The notes under the pieces were generated by a model, which made no database searches, was not told where the DNA came from, and saw nothing but the letters and a program-made list of their open reading frames with translations. Made by a program: the position numbers and the translations under genes. A DNA stretch of 64,000 nt, from positions 1-64,000 of the forward strand of contig LT649246.1 of the NCBI GenBank assembly GCA_900128395.1. Direction: 5' to 3'. Position 1 is the first letter of the stretch. Each line of letters starts with the position of its first letter. Positions 36,501-47,700 of the stretch are shown here, one piece after another. The DNA is from Stramenopiles sp. TOSAG23-2 (lineage: Eukaryota; Sar).

Positions 36501-39500
36501 TTACACTTGCCTTGCTGGATCTTGATCATCTAAAAATTTTACATCAGCTACCATTTGATCAATCATTAATGGTATTTTATTTTGATATATAGGTTTTCCT
36601 GTAACACCATCTACCTGCCCTTGGTACACAGGAAAGCCATCGTCAATAAATTCTCTAACTGCGTTTGCTTGAACACCACTTTGTGATTGATATTCCAACC
36701 AATCTCCACTTTGTACAAATATCTTTTTGCTACATTTATTTCGAGTATAAATCCATGCTTTGATATTTTTAGTCTTACCATCAGCAAGCTGTTCCACAAC
36801 TGTTGTTAGTTCTCGATCATAAAATTCCGGATAACCTTCAATTTCATCTGCTTCATCTAATTTTGTGTCATACATTTCATCTGGGAAATGTATTAAGAAC
36901 CCTTGTATTATTCCATCAAATTTTTTCTTTTTTTTCAAAACCACACATGCAAATCCATCATCGTACATCTTCCCCTTAACAGTTCCTTTTTTCATAGATA
37001 TTGCTCCCTTCAACCAATTATCCCTGTACGGCATGTTGGTTATATCGTCTGGTCGCAGAGAGCCATATACAAAAAATGAAGTGGTATTACTAGAATTTTT
37101 TTCATTATTGTCAATGGTTTGCTCCTCTGCAATCTGTTCTACTATTGCCACTTCCTGCTTTTTTTCGTTTTCCTGGCTCTTAGATTTTAATGCATCATTT
37201 TCTACTTCATCTAATGTCTTATTGATACCTTTTGCATTTTCAATTTTAACAGTGCATCGATATGCTTCGACAATAACTTTTGCATAGCGATCAATTAATT
37301 CATATGGTGCAAATTTTTTGTGCTTTTTCATCATTAGCAACTCGCGGAAATTTCTACTATTTTCCAATTGCAAACTAGGTATTCCTTTCAAAACAGCTTG
37401 ATGTGTCATAGTCGTTTCACAATAATCTCCCCAGTAACCACTTAAATATGGTTCCGGATCTGATATGACTTGTTTCCCACCAATTTTTATATCATGAAAT
37501 GCTTTATCAAATTCATCTTGAAAACAATCCCTTACATTTTCCACATCATCCGTGGTCCAATTAGCTTCCTCTGGGTTTTCCATAAATGCGTCCATACCTA
37601 TATCAATCTTCACTTGCTTGGATTTTTTTCGGTTATTTTTTCCATGAAAGTCAACATGAAAACACGGAATGTTGCGGTCTTTGTACTTTGCTTTGAATTT
37701 CAACAGAGATGTATGAAATGGACTTAGCTTCCATTCCTGTTCTAACAGATAATTTGGATCCAAATTCCGTTCATCCATTTTCCTTGCTGTTTTATAATTC
37801 CATATCATAAATGACGCAGGAACACCAAGATATGTTTCGATTTGTTTAGATAACAACATTACAAGTTCAGAGGTATATTTTTCTCTTTTATGTGTTCGCC
37901 GCGGGCCCGCTAGCCATAGCCCATGGGGTGCAGTCAAAAATATTGGGCCATTGATACATTCAATATAAGGCAATGTAATCTTTTTTGTCAACATCATACT
38001 ATATCCATCAACAGACGCTTTTTTGATAGACGTGACACGATTAGCCTTTTTTTTCTTTAGCACAGTGGTACGTTTCGTCCCTTCTTTGCGTCTTTCCATC
38101 CTATTGTTATATATATTTTTTGCAACAATATTTTTCTTTTTCTTACTATGATTATTATTGTTGTTGTTGTTGTTATTGTTGTCCTGGTTTCGTTCTTTCT
38201 TTCTTGATACACTTGCTTCCTCACATAAAAGTTTCAAACTATTATTTACACCAAAATCTTTTAAATCATGTTTGTATTTTTTTGGATCACGACGTATTAA
38301 TCGTCTCCACCATGTCCCTCTAACCATTTTTTGCTTTTCCAATGTTAATTCTTTCTTTGGCAATATTTCACCAGGACATCTATTTCCTGCCCATCGAAAC
38401 AAATTACGAAAATGGCCTTTTGTCCACGGCTCACCATCTTCCGGATGTGGTGAAATTAATACAACTCTACCTTTTCGTTTTTCATCCCCATCGGATATTA
38501 TAATAGCTGGTGAATCTGCCATAACACCAGGGTGCATTGCTTTTTTTTTTGCAAAATCAGATTGAAAAATAGCAATAGCCATAGCATTGCTTCCTTCATT
38601 AATGGATAGCAATGGCCCATTTGCATACCGTACAACAAAATTGTCAATTTCCGTATCACTAGTACCAATCATAATTTCCTGGCCTTCTTCTGTATATTTC
38701 AGCCAACAACGCTGACTCATCCCTCTAGCCCAGTTCTCAATGTCGACGACATCAACATCTATTAAACCTAACCCAAAGTTACTGCCAAAATATGCACCCG
38801 CACATATTCCTACAAAGGCACCACCACTTTCAACATATTTTATAATTTGTTTTTCACCTTTACCAATGTAATCATCATCACAATCCTCTTCGCTATCGCT
38901 GCCACTACTGCAACCACGAAGTGCACTGGAATAATTTGGAGCATATCCACCTGGAACCAATAAAATATCATAATTATCAATGGTTAATTTACCGGATAAG
39001 ATGTCATTAGTTGTAATATGTATCAAATTAAAGGATCCTTCATCATATAGTCGTTGAACTACTGCTTGCTTGGGTGGATCTATACCTTTTCGCTTGTATG
39101 TTCTCCTTTCTATTGCAACCTTTTTCGGATCACGCCAATATGCAATTCTTAAGGATTGATCCGATTCCGATTGGGAACGTTTTAAAGGTGATGGTTGTTT
39201 TAACAATTTCATTGTACGTTCCTCTTGATTATCATCATCAAATTTACTTTCATAAATATCTTCTTCCCATTCATCATTGAATTCTTCCTTTTCTTCTCGT
39301 TCTTCAACTGCATCGTAAGATATTTTACGTTGTATAATAGGTAAAGTTAAACCAATTTTTCGCTGACAATCTTCTGTTTTCTTCTCGTTATCTGATGATT
39401 CATGTAATTCACAACTATGGATACGGTTTAGAGATAATTTTTGAACTTGCGGTAATTCATTTTTCCCATTCTTGTTCTTAATTGTTTTCTGTATTTCTTC

Positions 39501-39746
39501 GGGATGAAATATGGTAGATTCACCACGTGGTCCTCTTACCATGTACAGGTTCCGTCTAATTCGTTTACTCGTCCAAGCTTTTGTATCTCTAATAATTTGC
39601 ACTACGGTACCAACTTCATTTCTTTCTAAACATAATTTCTTTGCATATTTGCTGGTTGATTTATTATTAATTGAATTACCTACTACATTAAGTTTTACTT
39701 TATCTCCTCGCTTCAAAATAATTTCATTGGATGCAAATTTAGACAT
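36501..39746 (-). CDS. Four-domain fusion: SH3-like, GATase1/BPL_N-like, N-formylglutamate-amidohydrolase-like, gamma-glutamyl cyclotransferase
   Basis: 1081 residues. (1) About 10-88: SH3/KOW-like barrel (ILKRGDKVKL...NEVGTVVQIIRD). (2) About 198-455: class-I glutamine-amidotransferase-like domain of the biotin-ligase-N type, with LLVPGGYAPNYSSA, nucleophile C315 in GAFVGICAGAYFG and H434/E436 in ISPHPE, so the Cys-His-Glu triad is present. (3) About 590-830: N-formylglutamate amidohydrolase-like metallo-fold, with APHG (H608), HKREKYTSE (E627) and HVDFHG (H697, H701). (4) About 891-1020: GGCT/AIG2 domain with VYGSLRPD (893-900) and E970 in EIEGYPEFYDRE, the catalytic Glu position. Asn- and Lys-rich linkers (520-580, 840-890) join the units. 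All three enzyme-like units keep their key residues. The fusion suggests successive cleavage of a gamma-glutamyl or glutamine-derived conjugate, which is an inference. Start ATG 39746. Confidence 0.85.
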   Translation of the reverse strand: MSKFASNEIILKRGDKVKLNVVGNSINNKSTSKYAKKLCLERNEVGTVVQIIRDTKAWTSKRIRRNLYMVRGPRGESTIFHPEEIQKTIKNKNGKNELPQVQKLSLNRIHSCELHESSDNEKKTEDCQRKIGLTLPIIQRKISYDAVEEREEKEEFNDEWEEDIYESKFDDDNQEERTMKLLKQPSPLKRSQSESDQSLRIAYWRDPKKVAIERRTYKRKGIDPPKQAVVQRLYDEGSFNLIHITTNDILSGKLTIDNYDILLVPGGYAPNYSSALRGCSSGSDSEEDCDDDYIGKGEKQIIKYVESGGAFVGICAGAYFGSNFGLGLIDVDVVDIENWARGMSQRCWLKYTEEGQEIMIGTSDTEIDNFVVRYANGPLLSINEGSNAMAIAIFQSDFAKKKAMHPGVMADSPAIIISDGDEKRKGRVVLISPHPEDGEPWTKGHFRNLFRWAGNRCPGEILPKKELTLEKQKMVRGTWWRRLIRRDPKKYKHDLKDFGVNNSLKLLCEEASVSRKKERNQDNNNNNNNNNNHSKKKKNIVAKNIYNNRMERRKEGTKRTTVLKKKKANRVTSIKKASVDGYSMMLTKKITLPYIECINGPIFLTAPHGLWLAGPRRTHKREKYTSELVMLLSKQIETYLGVPASFMIWNYKTARKMDERNLDPNYLLEQEWKLSPFHTSLLKFKAKYKDRNIPCFHVDFHGKNNRKKSKQVKIDIGMDAFMENPEEANWTTDDVENVRDCFQDEFDKAFHDIKIGGKQVISDPEPYLSGYWGDYCETTMTHQAVLKGIPSLQLENSRNFRELLMMKKHKKFAPYELIDRYAKVIVEAYRCTVKIENAKGINKTLDEVENDALKSKSQENEKKQEVAIVEQIAEEQTIDNNEKNSSNTTSFFVYGSLRPDDITNMPYRDNWLKGAISMKKGTVKGKMYDDGFACVVLKKKKKFDGIIQGFLIHFPDEMYDTKLDEADEIEGYPEFYDRELTTVVEQLADGKTKNIKAWIYTRNKCSKKIFVQSGDWLEYQSQSGVQANAVREFIDDGFPVYQGQVDGVTGKPIYQNKIPLMIDQMVADVKFLDDQDPARQV

Positions 39747-39858
39747 TTATTGTATAAATATATATATTTGTTTTTATATATAAAATTAAAATAATTTTTG
39801 TATACTGTTTAGATATTAATTTTAGAAATATTTATTTTATTTGTTTCGTTTTGTATTA

Positions 39859-39867
39859 TACCTGGTA
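39859..39867. promoter_or_regulatory. TACCTGGTA motif
   Basis: Exact copy, 113 bp upstream of the minus-strand start at 39746. Confidence 0.5.
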
Positions 39868-39998
39868 ATCTTTCATCAATATATATAGTCTATATATTAT
39901 TATGATGGATGGATGGGTTCTTTGCTATATCTGGCTATGCATCACCTACATATAGGTATAATACAGTAATATGGCTCTCCAGGCTCTCTATATAATAA

Positions 39999-40007
39999 TA
40001 CCAGGTA
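39999..40007. promoter_or_regulatory. TACCAGGTA motif
   Basis: Reverse-complement form. It is 440 bp upstream of 40447 and 253 bp from 39746. It is the second copy in this divergent region. Confidence 0.45.
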
Positions 40008-40446
40008 TTAGTATTATTAGTACTAAGAAAAAATTTAAGTTTTTTCGTTTTTCCCTCAAATGACATTTACCTGCGACAATACTATATATTCCCATGCTGG
40101 GCACTTATTAAAATAATCCGGGTTGACGGTGGTTGAGCTCTGGAGCTTAGACTAAACTCTGGTGCTCACTGCTCATCCCAGCCCGGCCAGGTATTGACTT
40201 CTGGACCAACATTCTTGCATTTTTTGTCGCACCAACAACACTTATATTTAACATATACTAGGCTATTATTAATATATTAATATACTATAGGATAATACTA
40301 ATAATACACAGAAAATCTTAGCTCCACCTAAAAACAAAAACAGAAAGGAAAAAAACAAACAAAAACAGAAAGGAAAAAAAGAAAAATAAAGAAAAGCAAA
40401 CAAAAACAAACAAAAACAAACAAAAATATATTCGTCAATATCAATA

Positions 40447-41790
40447 ATGAGCACACAACAAGAAATTTTCGCTATAAAAGCTGCAGCAAATTGTTGCTCT
40501 TTTCAATCTAGTGAAGAAGGTCTCTCACATGTCAATGGAGAAATGCGCAAATTCACCGTTGGATCGAACTCTTTTACGCTTGTTAAAAATAATTTAGTTA
40601 ATGTACTTGCCTTTCGTGGCAGTAAAAATTGGCAAAACTGGATGGATAACATTAGGACAAAGCTCGAGCCATATTATGGTAGAGGTAGCAACGCAAATGC
40701 CAAGGTACATTGTGGGATTCAAGAAACTTTTCGTAATCTTTTGAATGATTTAATTCAAGAAGTTACAAGGTTCTTTGTTAATAAACGCAAACATTTAGTT
40801 ATTTGCGGGCATTCTCTTGGTGGTGCATTTGCAATCCTTGCAGCTTTAGAATTTGTAGATCGTGGCTACAAAAAATTCTCCCTCATTACTTTTGGTGCAC
40901 CTAGTATCGGAAATTTGGAATTTAACCAGCTGTTCCATGTAACAGAAGATGAAAATTCCGTGGATCAGTTGAAACATACACATATTTACAAAATTCTTGG
41001 AAATCGTCAAGATTGTACTGCAACTTATTACCCTTTCGAAGGTCAATTTGATGTGATTCCAAAATTAGGAACTTTATTTCAATATAAGAAATTATGCAAA
41101 GGAAGTAATGTTGGATATAGCAAAGACCCAATTGGTGACACTGGACTGTCTTTGGGACATACAATGTTGACATATTGGTGTTTAATCGCTCGTCAACTCT
41201 CACTTGCTGGAAAATGCAGGCTCCCGTTAGAATACTTTGTCAAAAGTAACCCTGATAGTGGACAATTTCATTTGAAAAAAGCATGTTTTGACAAGCATGA
41301 AAATCGCGATTACATGAAAGGGTTAGTGAAGGGAATTTCTGATCATGTGATTAGAATAGGAATTACAGCTGGTGCTCCAGCTGCGGTTCTTGCAGCAGGA
41401 GCAGCAGTTACGAATGCTACAGGTGCGGCTCAGATAATAGCTGGTGCCACTGCTCTTACTGGAAGTGTAGCAACTACATTACCACTAGCGGGAGCTGTAC
41501 CAGGGGCTATTGTTGCGGTTGCATTAAACAACACAATGTACGACACTTCAGATCCAACACTTACAAGACGAGAACGTACAAGACGAGAAGCTGGCCAAGC
41601 TGGAACTGTTACTGGCGCGGTGGTTGGTACCGTGGGAAGTTTTGCTACATTGGCTACAGTAGGGGCGGGGCCAGCAGGTTTGGCAGCTATTGGTGGTGGT
41701 ACCATGGTTGCCGGTATAGGTGCACTTGTAGCCGCACCAGCCATTTTAGCATCTGGATTCGGTTATGCATTATATCGCATAGCTAGCTAG
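40447..41790 (+). CDS. Class-3 (fungal-type) lipase with C-terminal glycine-zipper domain
   Basis: 447 residues. Residues 1-300 are a lipase_3 fold: VLAFRGSKNWQNWMDN (53-68, oxyanion region), nucleophile GHSLGG at 121-126 (S123), LITFGAPSIGN (146-156), a candidate acid in the loop near D189, and H238 in LSLGHTMLTYW. The triad looks complete. Residues ~300-447 are very Ala/Gly-rich with small residues at i, i+4 (AGAPAAVLAAGAAVTNATG..., GTVTGAVVGTVGSFATLATV, GGGTMVAGIGALVAAPAI), i.e. two or three membrane-inserting glycine-zipper hairpins split by a basic loop (LTRRERTRREAG). There is no N-terminal signal peptide. It probably acts on cytosolic-face membrane lipids, anchored through its tail. 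The pairing is unusual. Confidence 0.85.
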   Translation: MSTQQEIFAIKAAANCCSFQSSEEGLSHVNGEMRKFTVGSNSFTLVKNNLVNVLAFRGSKNWQNWMDNIRTKLEPYYGRGSNANAKVHCGIQETFRNLLNDLIQEVTRFFVNKRKHLVICGHSLGGAFAILAALEFVDRGYKKFSLITFGAPSIGNLEFNQLFHVTEDENSVDQLKHTHIYKILGNRQDCTATYYPFEGQFDVIPKLGTLFQYKKLCKGSNVGYSKDPIGDTGLSLGHTMLTYWCLIARQLSLAGKCRLPLEYFVKSNPDSGQFHLKKACFDKHENRDYMKGLVKGISDHVIRIGITAGAPAAVLAAGAAVTNATGAAQIIAGATALTGSVATTLPLAGAVPGAIVAVALNNTMYDTSDPTLTRRERTRREAGQAGTVTGAVVGTVGSFATLATVGAGPAGLAAIGGGTMVAGIGALVAAPAILASGFGYALYRIAS

Positions 41791-42317
41791 AGTAAAACCA
41801 GAAAAAAAGCTATTAATACGCGTGTACGAACTAGTGTATATATGACACCATATGACCCAATGCGCGCTATTATAATTTAAAATTAATGAGAAAACACCAC
41901 ATATACTAATTTATAAATTATTTCGCCCAACACATAATTCTGAGTGAAGAAGAATTATCATATATATATGATATATATATCATATATATTAAATATTATA
42001 TTAAAAAAAATATAAAAAACATTTTAATAAAAAAATATAAAAAACATTATATTTTTATATTTTAAAAAATTAAATTTTTTTTTTTATTTCGTCATATATA
42101 TATTTTAAATAAAAATATATAATAATTTTTATTACACGCCACACAAAAATAAAAAATACTGGAAAAAGTGCATTCCACACAGTCACTTTGTCATACGACT
42201 TCGTATAAATGTAAACAACATATTTCCCAAATCTTTCTCCCCTCTTTTGAATTAAACGTTTGTATTTTATATTATTTAGCTGTGCTATATACTCTACTGT
42301 ACATAGATATCTCTCTT
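41791..42317. other. Convergent intergenic region with perfect AT palindrome
   Basis: 527 bp. A perfect 28-bp palindrome at 41962-41989 (ATATATATGATATA and its complement), A/T runs, and GACTTCGTA at 42197-42205. A minus-strand frame across 42070-42318 starts with GTG and is not called. Confidence 0.5.
41962..41989. repeat. Perfect 28-bp AT palindrome
   Basis: Arms 41962-41975 and 41976-41989 are exact reverse complements with no spacer. It sits 170 bp after the lipase stop, in a convergent region. It may be a cruciform or a transcript-end hairpin. Confidence 0.5.
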
Positions 42318-43826
42318 TTACCACAATTTTTTAAACATTTTCCCAGCTTTCTCAGAAGCTTTATTTAATGCTTTGACGCCTTTATCAGCTAAAACATTTG
42401 CTTGCTCAGCGAGTTGTTGAGCTTTTGCCCTACTTTGATCAACGGCTGCAGCTGCTTTAGGATTACCATCTAAATAATCAGATGCACGTTTTTGCAAATC
42501 TTCCAATGATTCATTTACTCGATCAATGCCCCATGACCCATACATACACGTAGCAGCAAAAGCAGCAGCAGTTGCAACGCCAGCTGCGGCAACCATTTTT
42601 TTCACTTTATTTTGCCATAGCTTATCTTCCTCTGCCTGTTTTCTTTCTGCCTCTTCTCTTGCCGCTTTTGCTGCTGCTTCTTTTTCTTCAGCTTCCTTTC
42701 GCAATGCTTCATCTTCTTCAGCTTTTTTCCTAGCTGCTGCTGCTTCAGCTTCCGCTTTTTGTGCCGCTAATAATGCTGCTGCAGCTGCTTCTGCAGCTTT
42801 TCGTTGTTCTTCACGTTCAGCTGCTTCTCTCTCAGCTATGGCCTTTAATTCTGCTTCACGTTCTGCTCTTAATTTCGAATTTATGAGTCCCATTACCCCA
42901 ATATCCAAATCAACGCATGTTGTTTGAATAGATACACTACCATCTTTAACTTTTAAAGTACCAGTAACTTTTTGTTGCTCTAAGCCAAGCGTTAATTTTC
43001 CAAATGTACTATTTGTCACCATTCCTTTTGTTTTAACTGTAAGCTCACATGCTTGGACTCCAGGTTCTGCTAAAAAGAGAAAAGCTTGATTAAATGTTGC
43101 ATTTCCATCGCCATTTGTTTTTACAGTTTCAGTTACAGATTCTTTTCCTTCCGATCCTTTTTTATTTCCACCTGAAACACGAATTTTATGTCCTTTTAAA
43201 TCCATAAAACTGTCAACTTCAACAAAAGCATTTTTGTTTTTACCAATATTTTGAACTGATTGTACATTTACCATAATAAGTTTTTTTGCTTTTGTTTGAT
43301 GAAGAGCAATATTTTTCCAATCGTCATTACTTTTGCCTTCTTCTGCTAATGCAATATTAATTGGGCAACGTACGTATTCATAGGTAATTTCGCCTTGAGG
43401 AAATATTTTTTGACTGACTTTTCCTTCGCATTGATCAAATAATATGGTTGTACTAGCAATAAAATTACTTGCCATTAAACCACCACCATTCCAGTCCATG
43501 ACCTTTAACTTACATCTGGTTGTATCCTTGGAACACACGAAATAAAAGTCTTGATTCCATGTAGGGTCAACAGTATTATCAACATGTCTTCCTCTGCATT
43601 TTTTTGACAAACCAGGATCACGTGCTGTCGCGCCGTATAAACAAAATCCAGAAAATTGAGAGAACTCTACATATGGATCTGGAATTCCACCAAATTGTTC
43701 TGTATTTTTTAATCCTACAGCAGATACTACTTTAATTTTCACTAAAGAACCAATAGGTGAACCAGCTTCTGTTGTATTTGGTGCTAATGCTGCATCAAAA
43801 TCAAAATCAGTTGTTAAATTTGCCAT
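42318..43826 (-). CDS. Double-C2 domain protein with Ala-rich coiled coil and C-terminal membrane helix
   Basis: 502 residues from ATG 43826 (MANLTTDFDF); the longer frame upstream runs through a TA microsatellite and opens at a non-ATG codon. C2A is about 26-165 (LVKIKVVSAVGLKNTE, GIPDPYVEF, VDPTWNQDFYFVCS, LKVMDWNGGG), with some of the Asp ligands kept. A second C2-like domain lies at about 190-330 (LIMVNVQSVQNIG, DGNATFNQAFLFL). An Ala/Glu/Lys coiled coil (about 340-425) precedes a helix of small residues (KKMVAAAGVATAAAFAATC) and an amphipathic tail rich in Ala/Lys (KAQQLAEQANVLADKGVKAL). This suits membrane-bound tethering or Ca-linked lipid binding. Family not identified. Confidence 0.7.
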   Translation of the reverse strand: MANLTTDFDFDAALAPNTTEAGSPIGSLVKIKVVSAVGLKNTEQFGGIPDPYVEFSQFSGFCLYGATARDPGLSKKCRGRHVDNTVDPTWNQDFYFVCSKDTTRCKLKVMDWNGGGLMASNFIASTTILFDQCEGKVSQKIFPQGEITYEYVRCPINIALAEEGKSNDDWKNIALHQTKAKKLIMVNVQSVQNIGKNKNAFVEVDSFMDLKGHKIRVSGGNKKGSEGKESVTETVKTNGDGNATFNQAFLFLAEPGVQACELTVKTKGMVTNSTFGKLTLGLEQQKVTGTLKVKDGSVSIQTTCVDLDIGVMGLINSKLRAEREAELKAIAEREAAEREEQRKAAEAAAAALLAAQKAEAEAAAARKKAEEDEALRKEAEEKEAAAKAAREEAERKQAEEDKLWQNKVKKMVAAAGVATAAAFAATCMYGSWGIDRVNESLEDLQKRASDYLDGNPKAAAAVDQSRAKAQQLAEQANVLADKGVKALNKASEKAGKMFKKLW

Positions 43827-44701
43827 GTCACTTTCTTTTTTTCTTCGCCTTGTTTCTTCTTTATATAATAATATGTGTATGTATGTATATATATATATAT
43901 ATATATATATGCGAATTCTGTATCTGTAAATTGTAGTACAGACAGTGTATATCTTTTGTTTTCCTTTTTTTCTTTCGATCTTATATATAGAATATATCAA
44001 TATCTTAATTATTATTAGCTAAAAAATATCATCCCACAGCACCACAGCACCACATCATCATAATAAAATCAGCGAGAATAATTCTGTCTCCTCCTTGTCT
44101 CTTATATTTTTACCTGCTACACAGCATTATAAATGAAATAAATAAAAGACGCAGGATGAAAAATGAAAACCTCCGTACTCCAAATCCAAATCCAAATCCA
44201 TTAGGGTTCCAATAAGTACAGATTTAGTATATAATACCATAAATATATTGATATAGGATAATATCATAATATTAATATCATAAATGTGCAAATCGGTCAT
44301 TATTTTGATTTTTTGATTTTTTATATGATCTCCAAGATCTACCTATCAAATATCTATAGTATACTAAATATATGCTTGGGGGAGGTTTTCATCCGATTAA
44401 TTATTTGAAATTATTGTGTGCATTCCTGCTAAGGCCTGGCATTTTGCAAAATTAAAATTGAAATTATAACGCAATACCAGGTACTATTGAAAAAAAAATC
44501 AATGGTGAAAATGTAAAAAAAAATTAATAATTCATTTTATTATTTTTGTGTGGAGATAAGAAAATAATATAGTGTTATATCCGTATATACACATATACAA
44601 ATAATGCACTTGACGTTTTCGTTCGTTCGTACAGACATATATATATTACATACATACACGCTTTGTAAGTCGAATTTGCAAGGTCAAATATCTCCGAAAT
44701 A
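43827..44701. other. Divergent intergenic region
   Basis: 875 bp between divergent starts. (AT)n microsatellite at 43887-43910, CAC-rich stretch at 44034-44056, tandem AAATCC at 44181-44200, TACCAGGTA at 44475-44483, TTCG repeats near 44618. No gene seen. Confidence 0.5.
44475..44483. promoter_or_regulatory. TACCAGGTA motif
   Basis: Exact copy, 219 bp upstream of the ATG at 44702. Confidence 0.5.
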
Positions 44702-47700
44702 ATGAGTCAAAAGCAACAAGATAAAGAGGAAGAAACAAATAAAGATGGGGAGGAAAGTAATAATAATTTAAGTTTTGGTAGTGGCATAATTCCTGCTTTT
44801 GGTGCTGGTTTACAACAACCAACTTTTGCATTTACTGGTGGTGATTTTTCGATCCAAAAAGTTGAAGATGATGGAATATCTGTACCGACTGCTACGTATG
44901 CGGATGATAATTTCAGTTTTCCATCAACAGTTGCTTTTGGAACTTCCACCAGTACACCAAAAATACAATTTGGTAAAGTAAATACTCCTGGAGGTGATAG
45001 AAGTGGCAATACCACTAATAATAATAGCGATAACAATAACAATAATAGTAACAACCAACTTTCTTTTGGCAGCGGACCAAGTACCTCTGGCAATTCAATC
45101 AACCCAATGTTAAATCCTGTATCAACAGAAACAACAAATTTGCAGACGCAGGTAACAGAAGCAAATACATCAAAAACAACATTTAACAAAACAAATATAA
45201 ATTCACCATCTATAATAACACCTGTGAAGCAAGATATTGCTATAAATAATGATAATAATGATGGTGGGACGACATCGATGATGATGCCCACGACTACTAC
45301 TACCACCAGCAGCACCACAACAACAACTGCATCTATAAATAACAAAGATGCAAATGATAATAAGAAGGAAGAAGAAGAAACAGAAGAAAATGAAGATGAC
45401 TTGGAAATGCTAAATGATGATGGCAGTGACAACAATAGATGCCCAGCATATTTATCAGAAAAACAATTTGAGCAGATACAAAACAATCAATTAGGTTTAA
45501 GTATTATTTCAAAAGCGAATAAGTACATCAAAGCAGTGGAACGAAACGCCGAGAGGGACCAAGCCAAAGCTAAAGCAAGGGTAATCGATTCAGAGCAACT
45601 TTTTCACCAGTTGGAAAATCGATTTGTACATTTACAAGAAGAATTAACAAAAGCGAAGATGGAAAAAGATAATGCATTGCAAAATGTGAAAGAGCAAGGA
45701 ACAAAAGATCAATCTGAACATCTTGCATTAGTAGAAGCAAGGACTAAAATAGCACGATTGGATAATACAAAACATGAATTGGAGCGAAAGGTTGCAGAAT
45801 TAACGGAAACGAAACGCAATGCGTTAGAAATGTCGGAACATCGTTTAACGACAATTGATCGTTTGCATGAAGAGTTACAAAATTCTGAGAAGAAGTTGTT
45901 GTCTTTGAGTCAACGCGAGGCGACATTTCAAGATGAATTAAATGAAGCAAAACGAGCATTGGCTCCTACGAAAATGGAAAGGGATAGATTTAAACAAGAG
46001 CTCGATGCCTTACGCGAACATGCTAAATGGGCGGAAGAGGAACAAGCAAAGAAAGCAAAAGAATTATTAGAAGAGCGTAAATCAAATGCTTTGAAAGTCA
46101 CTGAGTTAAATTCAGAATTGCATTCCAAAACAACTGAAGCGACAAATAATATTGAAATGTTACGTACGGAACGTTTACGTAGCAAGGAGCTTGGTGAGAG
46201 AATGAACAAATTACAGGCAGATTTGCGTGATTTACAAAGTTCAAATGCTACGGAGCAAGAACAATACCGCACGGAACTTGCACAAAGCAAAAAGTTATGT
46301 GATTTATATAAAGCTTCACAAAGTGATGCAGAGGAGAAAGCAAAGGAATCAGCTGCATTATTGCAAAGCTTGCGAACAGCGGCTGCAAATGCACATGAAT
46401 CATACACTGAAAAAGAGAAGAAATGGGAACTTGAACGGAAAAATTTAATGTTAACAAACGGCAGTAGTCTTGGCGTAGCACCTTCATCAAATACTACGAC
46501 TACGACAACAACAAGTAAGAGCACTCTCCCAGCACCCAATGTTTTAAATGCTATGGGATCATTAGCCCCAACCGCAGTTGCTGCAATGCAAGAAAAACAA
46601 GGAATGACTATGACGGAAATGTATTCAGCCAAAATTGCAGTAGAGCAAGAAAATGCAAAATTAAAAGAACAGAAAAGGAAATTGGAAACATATATGTCTG
46701 AAATTTTGAATGAAGTTCAAAGTAAGGCACCATTAATTAACGAGCAGCAGCAAGAATACCAACGACTAGTTGGAAGTCATGATGAATTGAGCGGACGCTT
46801 GGAAAAAACAATGCAGGAGAATCGAACAGTTCAAATTCAATTAAAACGCTCGTACGAAGAGCGAGATTTAGCATTACGTCGCGTTGCATCTGTAGATCAA
46901 GAAAATGCTGATTTAGCAAGGCAATTACAAAATTTATTACGGAAACAATTAGCTGGTACTCTAAGTGCTACGAAAAGTGCATTGTTGAACGCATCATCGC
47001 CATACAAAAATGCTAATAACTTTGGTACATCGTATAGGACACCTATGCAACACAATAATAACATGCAAATCACTGCCGAACGTGCTATTACAGAAAATTT
47101 AGTCACTTTTAGCGATATCGAAGATTTACAACGTCAAAATCAAAAGCTATTGGCATTAGTTAGGCAATTAAGCGGGGATAAGGAAAAAAAAGAAGAGGAT
47201 GAAGAGCGCAAGCGAGCAGAAGAAAGCGCGCCATCTACCATGGAAAAATTGCGTTTGAAAGAGGAGGAATTAAAAGAACTTCAACAGGGTCGTGAGCGTC
47301 AGGCGAAAATCGTTCAAGCTATTGTTCGACAACGAGATCAATATAAAAAATTATTGGAGGAAGGTGGTGCTCTTGGAAGAGCAATTGGTGTTGCTGCAAA
47401 GGCTCGCTCAGAAATGAGTAGCACTAATGCTTCCAATGGACAAACAGCACCTGCTGATCCAAATACCGAGGAAGATGGCGCCACCTCTAGCAGGCAAGCT
47501 GCTGATATTTCTGATCGTCTTCTTGCTGAAGTTCGCAGTGAATTTGCAGCGTACCGGGATGAACAACAACAAACGGTTGATATGTTGCAAACAACGTCAG
47601 CGAAGTTGAAGGAAGAAATTTCTAGCTTACGAGTGAAAGCAACTAGGTCTGAAGCTGACGCAAATTTCCACCGCGAAAACTATGCAACTTTGCTCAGTAC

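Larger units (their letters stand above)
39747..40446. other. Divergent intergenic region with motif cluster
   Basis: 700 bp between divergent starts. TACCTGGTA at 39859-39867, TACCAGGTA at 39999-40007, and a TATATTCCCATGCTGGG element (40085-40101) related to the 18-bp family. A GC-richer island at about 40128-40215 contains no ORF. Repeats of (A)CAAACAAAAA lie at 40340-40430 before the lipase start. Confidence 0.5.

Noticed and set aside
42070-42324. 84-codon minus-strand ORF after the C2 gene
   Set aside because: Opens with GTG, overlaps the C2 gene end and is composed of AT-driven Ile/Tyr/Lys codons.
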